Source of the DNA: Halobellus sp. Atlit-31R
GTDB taxonomy: Archaea > Halobacteriota > Halobacteria > Halobacteriales > Haloferacaceae
Reading direction: 5' to 3'
NCBI GenBank assembly: GCA_003665935.1
Contig: QPLR01000003.1
Location: 434,001-498,000, forward strand
DNA length: 64,000 nucleotides
The notes under the pieces are model-generated. The model saw only the letters and a list, made by a program, of their open reading frames with translations. It made no database searches and was not told the DNA's origin. Shown one piece after another: positions 19,074 to 27,014 of the stretch (its first letter is position 1; each line of letters starts with the position of its first letter). Position numbers and translations under genes: made by a program.

Positions 19074-19180
19074 GGCTCCGGCTCCGGCTCCGGTTCCGGT
19101 TCCGGCTTCGGTCCGCGTCCGAGCCGAGCCCGACTCCGGCGCTGTCGCTTTCACTTTCGCTTTCGCTTTCGCTGCCGCCG
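19074..19180. repeat. Two hexanucleotide simple-repeat tracts
   Basis: Between the DedA and p27-like genes there are two short tracts. At 19074-19113 the unit is about CGGCTC/CGGTTC repeated six times, and at 19144-19175 CTTTCG/CTTTCA is repeated about four to five times. The non-coding gap of 199 bp otherwise holds only a possible promoter. Read in frame they would code Ser-Gly or Phe-Arg repeats, so they may be remnants of extended coding ends. Confidence 0.7.
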
Positions 19181-19270
19181 TGGGTACCGCTTTCGCCGCC
19201 CGCGGGACCGCCGCCGCGGTGTATGCCCGGTCCCGGAGGATTTTTCGACGTACGACGCGTTCGCACAGGC

Positions 19271-20029
19271 GTGAGCGACTTCGACGAGGAAGCGGAGCGG
19301 AAGCGGCTGCGCGAGAAGTACGAGCAGGACGAAGAGCGACGCAAGGAGACCCAGCAGATGAGCGAGCTCCTGCTGAAGGGCGCGACGATGACGAATCGGC
19401 ACTGCGACGAGTGCGGCGCGCCCATCTTCCGGTATCAGGGCCAGGAGTTCTGTCCGAGCTGCCAGCGCGTCGCCGGCTCCGAGCAGGCGCAGGCGGGTGA
19501 CGCGGAAACCGCAGCCGACGCGGAAACCGACCCCCGGGCAGAGGCGGAGTCGGACGCCGAAACTGTGACCGGCGCAGCGCCCGCGGCGTCGGAGGCATCG
19601 CCGCCCGCGAGAGATGTCGCCGCAGAGCGCGGGGCGGCGGACGCAACAGCGCAGGCGGAGTCCGGAGCCGCCGAGGCCGACGTGGTGTCGCCGGGACCGG
19701 AACCGACCCGAACGAGCGACGCCGGATCCGAGCCTGCCGCCGCGCGACCGCCGTCGGAGACGCAGGCCGCGAACGGACGGACCGTGCGGAGTGCGCCGAC
19801 AGCGACGCCGGCCGTGGAGACGGAGCGCAGCCCCGAAAGCGAGTCACAGACCGCAGCGCCGGCAGAACGTCCGAGCGCGGATCGGCGGACTGCCCGCGAG
19901 TCGCTGCTGGGAGCGCTGACGCGGCACGCCCGGCTGGCCGAGCAGACCGACGACCCGCGCCGCGCGGGCGAGCATCTCTCCGCTGCGCGGGAGGCGGCTG
20001 CGGCGCTCGACGTGCTCGACGGGGAGTGA
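19271..20029 (+). CDS. Zinc-ribbon protein of the Sjogren/scleroderma autoantigen p27 family
   Basis: About 252 residues from GTG (SDFDEEAERKRLREKYEQDEE). The N-terminal charged helix with MSELLLKGATMTNRHC and a zinc ribbon C-D-E-C ... C-P-S-C match the archaeal p27 family. Next comes a 130-residue low-complexity Ala/Glu/Pro linker, then a short C-terminal helical region (ESLLGALTRHARLAEQTDDPRRAGEHLSAA). The role is not established. An in-frame ATG 16 codons upstream (19223) would add a non-conserved PGPGGFFDVRR segment, so GTG is preferred, moderately. Confidence 0.75.
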   Translation: MSDFDEEAERKRLREKYEQDEERRKETQQMSELLLKGATMTNRHCDECGAPIFRYQGQEFCPSCQRVAGSEQAQAGDAETAADAETDPRAEAESDAETVTGAAPAASEASPPARDVAAERGAADATAQAESGAAEADVVSPGPEPTRTSDAGSEPAAARPPSETQAANGRTVRSAPTATPAVETERSPESESQTAAPAERPSADRRTARESLLGALTRHARLAEQTDDPRRAGEHLSAAREAAAALDVLDGE

Positions 20030-20061
20030 GGACCGACGACAGAAGGGGCGCTCGCCGCGGT

Positions 20062-20838
20062 TCAGGCGGCGAAGATGCCCACTAACTGCAGTCGAACGTA
20101 CCCGAGATACGGGATCCGGAGGCGGGCCGTCCCGCGGATCCAGGAGGGCCGCACCGGCCCGGCGATGTCGCTCGCCTGATCGTATCGGGCGTTCGCGTCG
20201 CCCTTCGTGATGAATCCGGCGTGCGGCGCGGGGCAGTTCTGAAGTTGCTCGCAGTCGTTCGCGGTCACGTACGCCGGGTTCGCCTCGTCGTACCAGTTTT
20301 CGCCCTCCTCGACGTAGAAGTGCGCTCGATGGATGATCGGGGAGCCGACGCGGGTCGGCGGATCGTAGATCACGACCGAGCCGTTCCCGCCGAAGCTTCG
20401 GTACCCCCGCTCAGTGCCGACGTCGACCGTGACGATTCCGGAGGTGTCCGCGGCGTAGTCCGGCGTGAACCGCTGCGGTTCGGTCACGAAGACGAGGTCA
20501 CCGCGGTGCATCTCCGGTTCCATACTGCCGCTTTCGACGGCGACCATCGGCGGCCAGACGCCGCTGATCGCGAACAGCAGGAGACCGACGGCGACGACCG
20601 CGGCAGCGCTGTAGAGCGTCTCGCGGATGAACAGCAGGGGGCCGCTCTGGGCCGTCCGGAAGCGTGTGAGAGCGCTCTGGGAGCTTGAAGCGGTCGAACC
20701 GGGTTCGGGCCGGGGTCGCTGCTCGTCGCGTCGGTCACCGCCGTCGGCAGCGTTCGTCCCCGGCGACGGGTCCGAGGCGTCGGCCGGAGCCTCGTCCAGA
20801 CGATCGGGGTCGTCTGCGCTGCCCGCTTCGTCCGTCAT
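20062..20838 (-). CDS. Signal peptidase I, archaeal/ER (Sec11) type
   Basis: 258 residues. A disordered acidic cytoplasmic N terminus of about 65 residues is followed by one membrane helix (SAAAVVAVGLLLFAISGVW) and the catalytic block VESGSMEPEMHRGDLVFV with Ser105. Next come VVIYDPP, the histidine of SPIIHRAHFY and FITKGDANARYDQ. A histidine replaces the bacterial catalytic lysine, as in Sec11. It removes signal peptides of Sec-exported preproteins at the outer membrane face. It is divergent from the PolD gene. Confidence 0.9.
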   Translation of the reverse strand: MTDEAGSADDPDRLDEAPADASDPSPGTNAADGGDRRDEQRPRPEPGSTASSSQSALTRFRTAQSGPLLFIRETLYSAAAVVAVGLLLFAISGVWPPMVAVESGSMEPEMHRGDLVFVTEPQRFTPDYAADTSGIVTVDVGTERGYRSFGGNGSVVIYDPPTRVGSPIIHRAHFYVEEGENWYDEANPAYVTANDCEQLQNCPAPHAGFITKGDANARYDQASDIAGPVRPSWIRGTARLRIPYLGYVRLQLVGIFAA

Positions 20839-20938
20839 CTACCGGAAGTTCTCCGTCGTCGCGTTTCAACCTTCTGGGCTGTGCCGGGTGGGCGACCGCG
20901 GTCAGTACGTTTTTCTTCCGCTACCCCCTTCGCCCGGT

Positions 20939-22711
20939 GTGCCTCTGGAGACGCCGGTGCTGATCGTTCGCGAACTCGCCGGTCGCGGCTACAACGCCGA
21001 ACAGGAGGCGGTGACGCTCATCGCGGGCACCGACCACCCCGCGCGGGCGCTCGAACGGGTCGTCGACCACGTCGCCGACGACGCGCTCCGGATCACTGTC
21101 GCCGACGTCCGCGACGCGCTCGGCGACGCACGATCGGACGAAAGTCGAGTCGACGACGCAGCGTCGACAGCCGATGCGTCCAGTGTGTCCAGCGCGTCAG
21201 ATGACTCCAGCGCTTCAGGTGCCTCCAGCGCGTCCGGCGCGTCTCCAGACCCCTCCGTTTCTAATGGAAATCCGGGACAGAACCGGGATACAGCGGGAAG
21301 TATTTCGCCCGTAGGAGTTCCACAAGAAACGGAGGGTGTTTCGGGAGGAAATACAGGCGAATCGGAACGTGAGGAGTCGAAGCGCGAGGAGTCGAAGTAC
21401 GAGGTGCCGGAACGTGATAGCTCGATGCGCGAGGCCGGCAACGGCGCATCGCGGAGCGACGACGACGCACCGCAGAGCGGCGACGCGTCGCGGCGAGACT
21501 CCGCGCTCCGGTCGCTCGAAGTCAGCGGCGACATCACCGGACAGAGCACCGGAACGGGCGAGTACGGCGATTTCGTGAAGGTGTTCCGCGACCGCTACGA
21601 GAAGCTCTCGAAACAGCTCCGCGGGCGCGTCAATCACCGGCCGGCGAACGCGATCCAGTCGATGAGCGGCGGGACCGACGCGGCGATGATCGGGCTCGTG
21701 AACGACGTCCGATCGACCAAGAGCGGCCACTGGCTCGTCGAACTGGAGGACACCACCGGGACGTTCCCCTGTCTCGTGATGAAGGACCGGGAGTTCGCCG
21801 GGCTCGTCGACGAGCTGCTGCTCGACGAGTGTATCGCCGTCGAGGGGACGCTCTCCGACGACGCGGGGATTATGTTCGTCGACGCGATCTACTTCCCGGA
21901 CGTCCCGCGGACGTACTCGCCGAACACCGCAGACAGACACGTCCAGGCGGCGCTCGTCTCCGACGTCCACGTCGGCAGCCAGGAGTTCGTCGCCGACGCC
22001 TGGGGCCGGTTCGCCGACTGGCTCCACACCGAGGCCGCCGAGCGCGTCGAGTATCTGCTCGTCGCGGGCGATATGGTCGAGGGAGTCGGCGTCTACCCCA
22101 ATCAGGACGAGGAGCTCGACATCGTCGACATCTACGAGCAGTACGAGCAGTTCTCCGAGCATCTCAAGGACGTGCCCGGGGATCTGGAGATTCTGATGAT
22201 CCCGGGCAACCACGACGCCGTCCGGCTCGCGGAACCGCAGCCCGGGTTCGACGACCGACTCCGGGAGATTATGTCGGCCCACGACGCCCGGATCACGGGG
22301 AATCCGTCGCTCGTGACCGTCGAGGGCGTGAAGATCCAGATGTACCACGGCGTCTCGCTGGACGAGGTCATCGCCGAACTGCCCGAGGAGAAAGCGAGCT
22401 ACGACGAGCCGCACAAGGCGATGTACCAGCTCCTGAAGAAGCGCCACGTCGCCCCGCAGTTCGGCGGGAAGACGCGGCTCGCGCCCGAGGAGGAGGACTA
22501 CCTGGTGATGGAGGAGGTACCGGACGTCTTCCACACCGGCCACGTCCACAAGCTCGGCTGGGGGAAGTACCACGACGTGCTCGCGGTCAACTCCGGGTGC
22601 TGGCAGGCCCAGACCGACTTCCAGAAGTCCGTCAACATCGATCCGGACGTGGGCTACGCACCGATTCTCGACCTCGACACGCTCGATATGACCGTCCGGA
22701 AGTTCATCTGA
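20939..22711 (+). CDS. polB: DNA polymerase D small subunit (DP1, exonuclease)
   Basis: 590 residues from GTG (PLETPVLIVRELAGRGYNA), chosen because homology begins there; the longer open frame crosses the divergent promoter. Order: N-terminal helical domain (1-75), acidic low-complexity linker (about 75-200), OB fold (ISTR-like GLVNDVRSTKSGHWLVELED onward), then calcineurin-like phosphoesterase with SDVHVGSQ (about 341), GDMVEGVGVYP (377), PGNHD (423) and GHVHKLGWG (534). It carries the proofreading 3'-5' exonuclease of PolD and binds the large subunit encoded elsewhere. Two ORB-like DNA elements lie in the linker coding region. Confidence 0.93.
   Translation: MPLETPVLIVRELAGRGYNAEQEAVTLIAGTDHPARALERVVDHVADDALRITVADVRDALGDARSDESRVDDAASTADASSVSSASDDSSASGASSASGASPDPSVSNGNPGQNRDTAGSISPVGVPQETEGVSGGNTGESEREESKREESKYEVPERDSSMREAGNGASRSDDDAPQSGDASRRDSALRSLEVSGDITGQSTGTGEYGDFVKVFRDRYEKLSKQLRGRVNHRPANAIQSMSGGTDAAMIGLVNDVRSTKSGHWLVELEDTTGTFPCLVMKDREFAGLVDELLLDECIAVEGTLSDDAGIMFVDAIYFPDVPRTYSPNTADRHVQAALVSDVHVGSQEFVADAWGRFADWLHTEAAERVEYLLVAGDMVEGVGVYPNQDEELDIVDIYEQYEQFSEHLKDVPGDLEILMIPGNHDAVRLAEPQPGFDDRLREIMSAHDARITGNPSLVTVEGVKIQMYHGVSLDEVIAELPEEKASYDEPHKAMYQLLKKRHVAPQFGGKTRLAPEEEDYLVMEEVPDVFHTGHVHKLGWGKYHDVLAVNSGCWQAQTDFQKSVNIDPDVGYAPILDLDTLDMTVRKFI
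21249..21272 (-). other. ORB-like element inside the PolD small-subunit gene (left, G tract pointing left)
   Basis: Read on the minus strand it contains TTTCCATTAGAAACGGAG followed by GGGT, matching the origin box layout TTCCA-n3-GAAACGNAGGGGT. It lies in the linker-coding part of the gene, 45 bp from a second, oppositely oriented copy. Confidence 0.5.
21317..21339 (+). other. ORB-like element inside the PolD small-subunit gene (right, G tract pointing right)
   Basis: The sequence GTTCCACAAGAAACGGAG followed by GGTGT matches the origin box layout with one weak position in the G tract. Together with the left copy it forms an outward-facing pair, the same geometry as the two boxes of the origin at 46.4-46.6 kb. 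Confidence 0.4.
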
Positions 22712-22738
22712 GCGTCGGTACCGGGACCGCCGCCGGAG

Positions 22739-23185
22739 TCACCCGCTCGGATCGAAGCGGTACCGCGTCGTCGACTGGCCGTCGAAGTGCGGGCCGGGAC
22801 CGGTCGCCTCGAACCCCGCGGCCTCGGCAGCCGCCTCGGCGTCGTCGTCGGAGTCCGGGACCACGAACGCGACGTCGAAGCCCTCGTTGACCGCGAACCG
22901 GACCGGTTCCGCGAGCAGTCGCTCCGCGACCTCGGCGTCGCCGGCGAGCTGTGTCACGTGGACAGTGCCCGATCTGACGTCGAAAGCGACGAACCCGAGT
23001 ACCGACTCGGCATCGGCGTCGGCGTCGGTGTCGGTGTCAGTGTTGGGACCCGTCTCGGTGCGTTCGACCGCGAGGCGCACCGTACGGTCGTGGACGACGT
23101 TGCGGAGCGCGTCCGCCGGTAGGTCGACGATGGAGCCGAGCGTCTCGGCGTCCGCCTCGACGGCGTCTCGGACGGAGACTGTCAT
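22739..23185 (-). CDS. Conserved haloarchaeal protein, possible GNAT-like fold
   Basis: 148 residues. It begins VSVRDAVEADAETLGSIVDLP, like the first strand and helix of GNAT acyltransferases, and continues SVLGFVAFDVRSGTVHVTQLAGD and AEAAGFEATG at the C terminus. The usual acetyl-CoA loop (R/Q-x-x-G-x-G/A) is not obvious, so activity is doubtful. An acidic insert (TDTDTDADADAES) interrupts the middle. It is convergent with polB, 27 bp apart. Confidence 0.5.
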   Translation of the reverse strand: MTVSVRDAVEADAETLGSIVDLPADALRNVVHDRTVRLAVERTETGPNTDTDTDADADAESVLGFVAFDVRSGTVHVTQLAGDAEVAERLLAEPVRFAVNEGFDVAFVVPDSDDDAEAAAEAAGFEATGPGPHFDGQSTTRYRFDPSG

Positions 23186-23332
23186 ACGTTCGCATTGGTG
23201 CGAAGAAACTTAAACGGACGCCGCCGGGCAGGCGGCGGGTGGTCGTCGCGTCCGAGTATGTCCCCGAGCAGGCGTGAGAGAGTCGCTCACGCATATCACG
23301 GGGAAACTGGCAACCGTTGGGACGGGAGACAA

Positions 23333-23341
23333 GGTTTTACA
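23333..23341 (+). promoter_or_regulatory. TATA-like promoter of the aspartate kinase transcript
   Basis: GGTTTTACA lies about 26 bp before the ATG of a 20-codon leader ORF (23365). At the usual archaeal TATA-to-start distance the transcript would begin at or next to that ATG, that is, leaderless for the small ORF. Confidence 0.45.
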
Positions 23342-23364
23342 CTACCCCCTCGCAATCTTCGGCT

Positions 23365-23427
23365 ATGTCAGAGCACCACTCGCAGTTCTGTCTCGTACAC
23401 CGACAGGAGGACCGACCGTGCGTGTAG
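23365..23427 (+). CDS. 20-codon leader ORF overlapping the aspartate kinase start
   Basis: ATG-to-TAG frame beginning MSEHHSQFCLV and ending EDRPCV. It starts where the transcript probably begins and its stop lies 10 bases past the start of the kinase gene, which carries its own AGGAGG within the small ORF. The arrangement resembles a translated leader coupled to the main gene. The peptide contains two Cys and three His but no Thr, Lys or Met run, so classical amino-acid attenuation is not suggested. It may be fortuitous. Confidence 0.35.
   Translation: MSEHHSQFCLVHRQEDRPCV
23405..23410 (+). promoter_or_regulatory. Shine-Dalgarno sequence deciding the aspartate kinase start
   Basis: AGGAGG ends seven bases before GTG 23418. 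Perfect Shine-Dalgarno sequences are not common in haloarchaea, and here it supports this GTG over an upstream in-frame start at 23274. Confidence 0.7.
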
Positions 23428-24596
23428 TCGCGAAGTTCGGGGGAACATCCCTCGGCAGCGGCGACCGGATCAACCGCGCCGCCGACTCGATCGCCGCTGC
23501 GGTCGAAGAGGGCCACGAGATCGCCGTCGTCGCCTCCGCGATGGGGAACACGACGGACGAGCTGCTCGAGGAGATCGAGTTCGAGGCCGAGGACCGCGAC
23601 CGCGCCGAAATCGTCTCGATGGGCGAGCGGACGAGCGTCCGGATGCTGAAGGCGGCGCTCTCGGCCCGCGGCGTCGACGCGGTCTTCATCGAGCCCGGCT
23701 CGAACGACTGGCCGGTCATCACGAACGACCTCGGCGAGGTCGACGTCGAGGAGACGCAGCGCCGGGCCGCTACGCTCGCGGCCGAACTCGACGGCGTCGT
23801 CCCGGTGATCACGGGCTTCCTCGCGCAGAACCTCGAAGGGGAGATCACGACGCTCGGTCGCGGTGGGTCGGACACGACCGCCGTGATGCTCGGCCGCTAT
23901 ATGGACGCCGACGAGGTCGTCATCGTCACCGACGTCGAAGGCGTGATGACCGGCGACCCACACGTCGTCGAAGGCGCGCGCAACGTCGGGCGGATCACCG
24001 TCGACGAGCTCCGGAACCTCTCGTTCCGCGGCGCGGAGGTCGTCGCTCCCTCGGCGCTGTCGTACAAGAACGACGACCTCGGGGTGCGCGTCGTCCACTA
24101 TCAGCACGGTGATCTGCTCACCGGCGGGACCCTCATCGAGGGCGAGTTCCAGAACCTCATCGATATGCAGGAGGGACCGCTGGCCTGTCTCACCGTCGCC
24201 GGACGCTCGATCCGAAACAGTCCCGGTATCCTGGCGGATCTCTCGCAGGCGCTCCGCGAGGCCGAGATCAACATCGACGCCGTCGCGTCCGGGATGGACT
24301 CGGTGACGTTCTACGTCGGCGAGGACCGCGCCGAGGAGGCGGAGAATCTGCTGCACTCGAAAGTCGTCGACGACCAGACGCTGTCGTCGGTCACCGTCGA
24401 CGACGACGTCGCGGTCATCCGGGTCACCGGCGGGGAGCTCCCGAACCGGCCGGGCGTCATCCTCGACATCGTCCAGCCGATCTCGGAGGCGGGGATCAAC
24501 ATCCACGACGTCATCACGTCGGCGACGTCGGTCGCGATCTTCGTCGCGTGGGGCGACCGCGAGGAGACCCTCGAGATCGTCCAAGACGAGTTCTGA
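23418..24596 (+). CDS. Aspartate kinase
   Basis: 392 residues from GTG. The kinase domain has VAKFGGTSLGSGDRI, VVASAMGNTTDELL, TGFLAQN, TTLGRGGSDTTAVML and VIVTDVEGVMTGDP. The C terminus carries two ACT domains (TVAGRSIRNSPGILADLSQ and VTGGELPNRPGVILDIVQ). It phosphorylates aspartate at the head of threonine, methionine and lysine biosynthesis; the ACT pair implies allosteric control. The start is set by the AGGAGG seven bases upstream. The threonine synthase gene is 37 kb away in this window. Confidence 0.93.
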   Translation: MRVVAKFGGTSLGSGDRINRAADSIAAAVEEGHEIAVVASAMGNTTDELLEEIEFEAEDRDRAEIVSMGERTSVRMLKAALSARGVDAVFIEPGSNDWPVITNDLGEVDVEETQRRAATLAAELDGVVPVITGFLAQNLEGEITTLGRGGSDTTAVMLGRYMDADEVVIVTDVEGVMTGDPHVVEGARNVGRITVDELRNLSFRGAEVVAPSALSYKNDDLGVRVVHYQHGDLLTGGTLIEGEFQNLIDMQEGPLACLTVAGRSIRNSPGILADLSQALREAEINIDAVASGMDSVTFYVGEDRAEEAENLLHSKVVDDQTLSSVTVDDDVAVIRVTGGELPNRPGVILDIVQPISEAGINIHDVITSATSVAIFVAWGDREETLEIVQDEF

Positions 24597-24629
24597 GACC
24601 GCCTCGGCCGCGACCTCACGGCCACAGTC

Positions 24630-25289
24630 TCACCGCCCCTCGTACAACCGCTCGCCGATCCGATCGGGGAGCCCCGCCGCCGTCACCTCGTCGGCCACCG
24701 CGTCGACGTCGTAGGCGACGCGCCGCTCCTCGACCGTGAGCGCATCGAGATCGACCAGTGCGTACGCCGCCCGCGGATCGCCGTCCCGCGGCTGGCCGAC
24801 GCTGCCGGGGTTCATCACGATCCCCTCCTCGAACTCTTCGTGTCCCTGCACGTGCGTGTGACCGGTCACGAGGACGTCCTCGGAGTCGAGCATCTTCGGA
24901 GCGAACTCCTCGGGGTAGGTGTAGCGGTCCGGGTCCTCCGGATGTCCGTGGACGAGTTTGAGCCGGCCGTCGAGGACGGTCCGCTCGTCGGGGAGGTCCG
25001 CGAGCCACGCGAGCGCGTCGTCGTCGAGTTCCTCGCGCGCGTGCTCGACGCCCGCCGCGGCCATCGAGTTGAAGCGGAAGGACGTCCCCGAGGCGACCGC
25101 GCGGTCGTGGTTCCCCATCACGGTCGGTACGTCGCGCTCCCGGAGCGCCGCGACGCAGTCGGCCGGCCGCGGATTGTAGCCGACGACGTCGCCCGCACAG
25201 ACGAGCGCCTCGACCGCGGGGAGGTCCGCGAAGACGGCGTCGAGTGCGACTTTGTTCGCGTGCACGTCAGAGATGACGGCGACCTGCAT
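24630..25289 (-). CDS. YfcE/MJ0936-type metallophosphoesterase
   Basis: 219 residues. Complete dimetal phosphoesterase motif set: VISDVHAN, CAGDVVGYNP, VMGNHDRAV, LVHGHPED, TGHTHVQG and MNPGSVGQPRDGDPRAAYA. Family members hydrolyse phosphodiesters in vitro; the physiological substrate is unknown. It is convergent with the aspartate kinase gene and transcribed towards it, from an ATG opposite an A-rich tract (25312-25320). Confidence 0.85.
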   Translation of the reverse strand: MQVAVISDVHANKVALDAVFADLPAVEALVCAGDVVGYNPRPADCVAALRERDVPTVMGNHDRAVASGTSFRFNSMAAAGVEHAREELDDDALAWLADLPDERTVLDGRLKLVHGHPEDPDRYTYPEEFAPKMLDSEDVLVTGHTHVQGHEEFEEGIVMNPGSVGQPRDGDPRAAYALVDLDALTVEERRVAYDVDAVADEVTAAGLPDRIGERLYEGR

Positions 25290-25349
25290 ACGCGGAGCTA
25301 CGTGCCGGTGGAGACAAAAATGTCCGTACCGTGACTCGACCGTCGGTGG

Positions 25350-25925
25350 CTACGCGCCGTTGTAGACGCCGAGATCGACGTCGCCGTCGTCGTAGGTGAC
25401 GCCCGCCGCACAGACGGCGTGTTCGTAGTCGAGTTCGTAGGCGTCACGGGCGATCGTCTCGGGGTCGGCGTCGCGCTCGAAGTCGATCGATGCCGGCTCG
25501 TCTCGCTCGTAGGTGGCGACCAGCGTGGGTTCGGTGACGGACTCGACGAGCAGCGCGTCGCGCCGGACGATACCGACGTAGGCCTCGTCGCCGACGACGC
25601 CCGCGACGCGCGGGGTGTCGTAGTCGTCTTTCTCGTAGTCGAGCGCGAGAAGCGAGGTCGCGAGGGCGTCCCGCGCCGGGTAACCGAGGTCGAGCTTCTC
25701 CGCGATCGGATCGACGTGCGACCCGTTGCCGACGACGACGCCGTCGCCGCCCTCCCGGACGCAGTTGTAGGAGACGTACGGGTTGTCGTTCTCGGGCGCG
25801 TCCGGCGTCGGCGCGACCGTCAGCGTCCCGTCGCGGGCGACGATCTGGCGGTTGGGGAACGAGCGCGAGGAGACGCGGTACGCGCCGAAGTCGGGCGCGA
25901 CGACGACGAATCGTCCGAGGTACAT
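25350..25925 (-). CDS. purO: IMP cyclohydrolase, archaeal PurO type
   Basis: 191 residues, the normal PurO length, beginning [27 protein letters not shown]. Family landmarks are [39 protein letters not shown] and the tail [23 protein letters not shown]. It closes FAICAR to IMP, the last step of purine synthesis in archaea that lack a PurH cyclohydrolase. An AT-rich TATTTATTCC stretch about 25 bp upstream on the minus strand is a plausible promoter. Confidence 0.92.
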   Translation of the reverse strand: MYLGRFVVVAPDFGAYRVSSRSFPNRQIVARDGTLTVAPTPDAPENDNPYVSYNCVREGGDGVVVGNGSHVDPIAEKLDLGYPARDALATSLLALDYEKDDYDTPRVAGVVGDEAYVGIVRRDALLVESVTEPTLVATYERDEPASIDFERDADPETIARDAYELDYEHAVCAAGVTYDDGDVDLGVYNGA

Positions 25926-26036
25926 ACACGAACGTGGCCAACTGCGGAATAAATAGGTGGTGGATTGTGCACGATGGCGCGATCGACGGGCAGAGGTTCG
26001 GCGGCGGCGTGAAAGAGGTCCGCAGAGCGCCGGGCG

Positions 26037-26501
26037 CTACGCGCCGACGAAGACGAACACGCCGGCAGCGACGATGACCACGAACAGTCCCCAGAGGACT
26101 TTCGCTGCGGTTCGACCACCGATTTCGACGGCGACGATGCCGATGATCCCGAAGAGAATAGCGGTCCACGACTCGAGTCCGCTCTGCTCTCTTCCGGTGC
26201 CGTTCGATGCCTTGTAGAACAGATACGCGGGGACGATCAGTCCGATCGGGAAGGTACCGATGCCGGTAAGAATGCCGACGATCCACTGGAGAACGCTGTA
26301 CTCCTCCAGATACTCCGTTCCCTGGTCGGTCTCTACTTCCTCGACGGGGGTGTCGTCGACGCCGCCGCCGACAGTTGGCTGTGGGGCACTCTGCTGGCGG
26401 ACGCCGCATTCGTTGCAGATCTCCGCGCTGCGGCGGATCTCCGCTCCGCATTCGTAACAGTGGACGAGGTCTTCTTCGTCGGATAGCTCTCGGGTGGACA
26501 T
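26037..26501 (-). CDS. Zinc-ribbon membrane protein
   Basis: 154 residues. The N-terminal zinc ribbon has C-Y-E-C and C-N-E-C pairs (HCYECGAEIRRSAEICNECG), then an acidic linker and three hydrophobic helices (LQWIVGILTGIGTFPIGLIVPAYLF, AILFGIIGIVAVEIG, VLWGLFVVIVAAGVFVFVG). Function unknown. It follows 21 bp after a paralogous gene on the same strand, and the two ribbons differ at only a few positions. Confidence 0.7.
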   Translation of the reverse strand: MSTRELSDEEDLVHCYECGAEIRRSAEICNECGVRQQSAPQPTVGGGVDDTPVEEVETDQGTEYLEEYSVLQWIVGILTGIGTFPIGLIVPAYLFYKASNGTGREQSGLESWTAILFGIIGIVAVEIGGRTAAKVLWGLFVVIVAAGVFVFVGA

Positions 26502-26522
26502 TGGATACGGACTCCTAGATGA

Positions 26523-26969
26523 CTACTGGACGTCGGTGAAGGTGGTCCAGACCTTACTCTTGCTCTCGTCGTACGGCTCGCTGGTCCCGCTGTTGAGATT
26601 GCGGTAGTGGATCAGCCCCTCGAATACGAGGATGATCAGATAGACGCCGACGGTACTGAGCGCCAGCACGGCGTTCAACAGGTGCCGGAGCGGCTTCTGA
26701 TACTTCCAGGAGTCGATGATCGAGAAGATGATTCCGTAGCTCTGTTTGGCAGTCGCGTTGCCCGGATTCGTCGCAGTGCCCGGATTCCCTGCGGCCTGAG
26801 TCGGTTGACCGCGTGAGGGCTGCTGTCGTCGCCGCTGACCGTGGCTTTGGTCCTGTCGAACGCCGCACTCGGGACAGATCTCGGCCTTCGTCAGGATAAT
26901 GGCACCACACTCTCGGCAGTACTGCTCGTCGTCTCCTGGTGTCTCATCTGAGATTACCGGTTGGTTAAT
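26523..26969 (-). CDS. Zinc-ribbon membrane protein with a non-canonical (ATT) start
   Basis: The open frame encodes a zinc ribbon (CRECGAIILTKAEICPECG), a Gln/Asn/Gly-rich linker and a membrane region (LNAVLALSTVGVYLIILVFEG). No ATG, GTG or TTG exists in frame between the upstream TAA (near 26984) and the ribbon. ATT at 26967-26969 gives MNQPVISDETPG, 148 residues, and follows GAGGT by four bases. The ribbon is a clear paralogue of the next gene 21 bp downstream, so the gene is real. Either ATT is used as a start, or an upstream indel has removed the normal start. Automatic callers would miss it. Confidence 0.6.
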   Translation of the reverse strand: MNQPVISDETPGDDEQYCRECGAIILTKAEICPECGVRQDQSHGQRRRQQPSRGQPTQAAGNPGTATNPGNATAKQSYGIIFSIIDSWKYQKPLRHLLNAVLALSTVGVYLIILVFEGLIHYRNLNSGTSEPYDESKSKVWTTFTDVQ

Positions 26970-27014
26970 TAAAACCTCGTATTAAAAATGTAGTGGAGAC
27001 TGTATTATCAGGTG

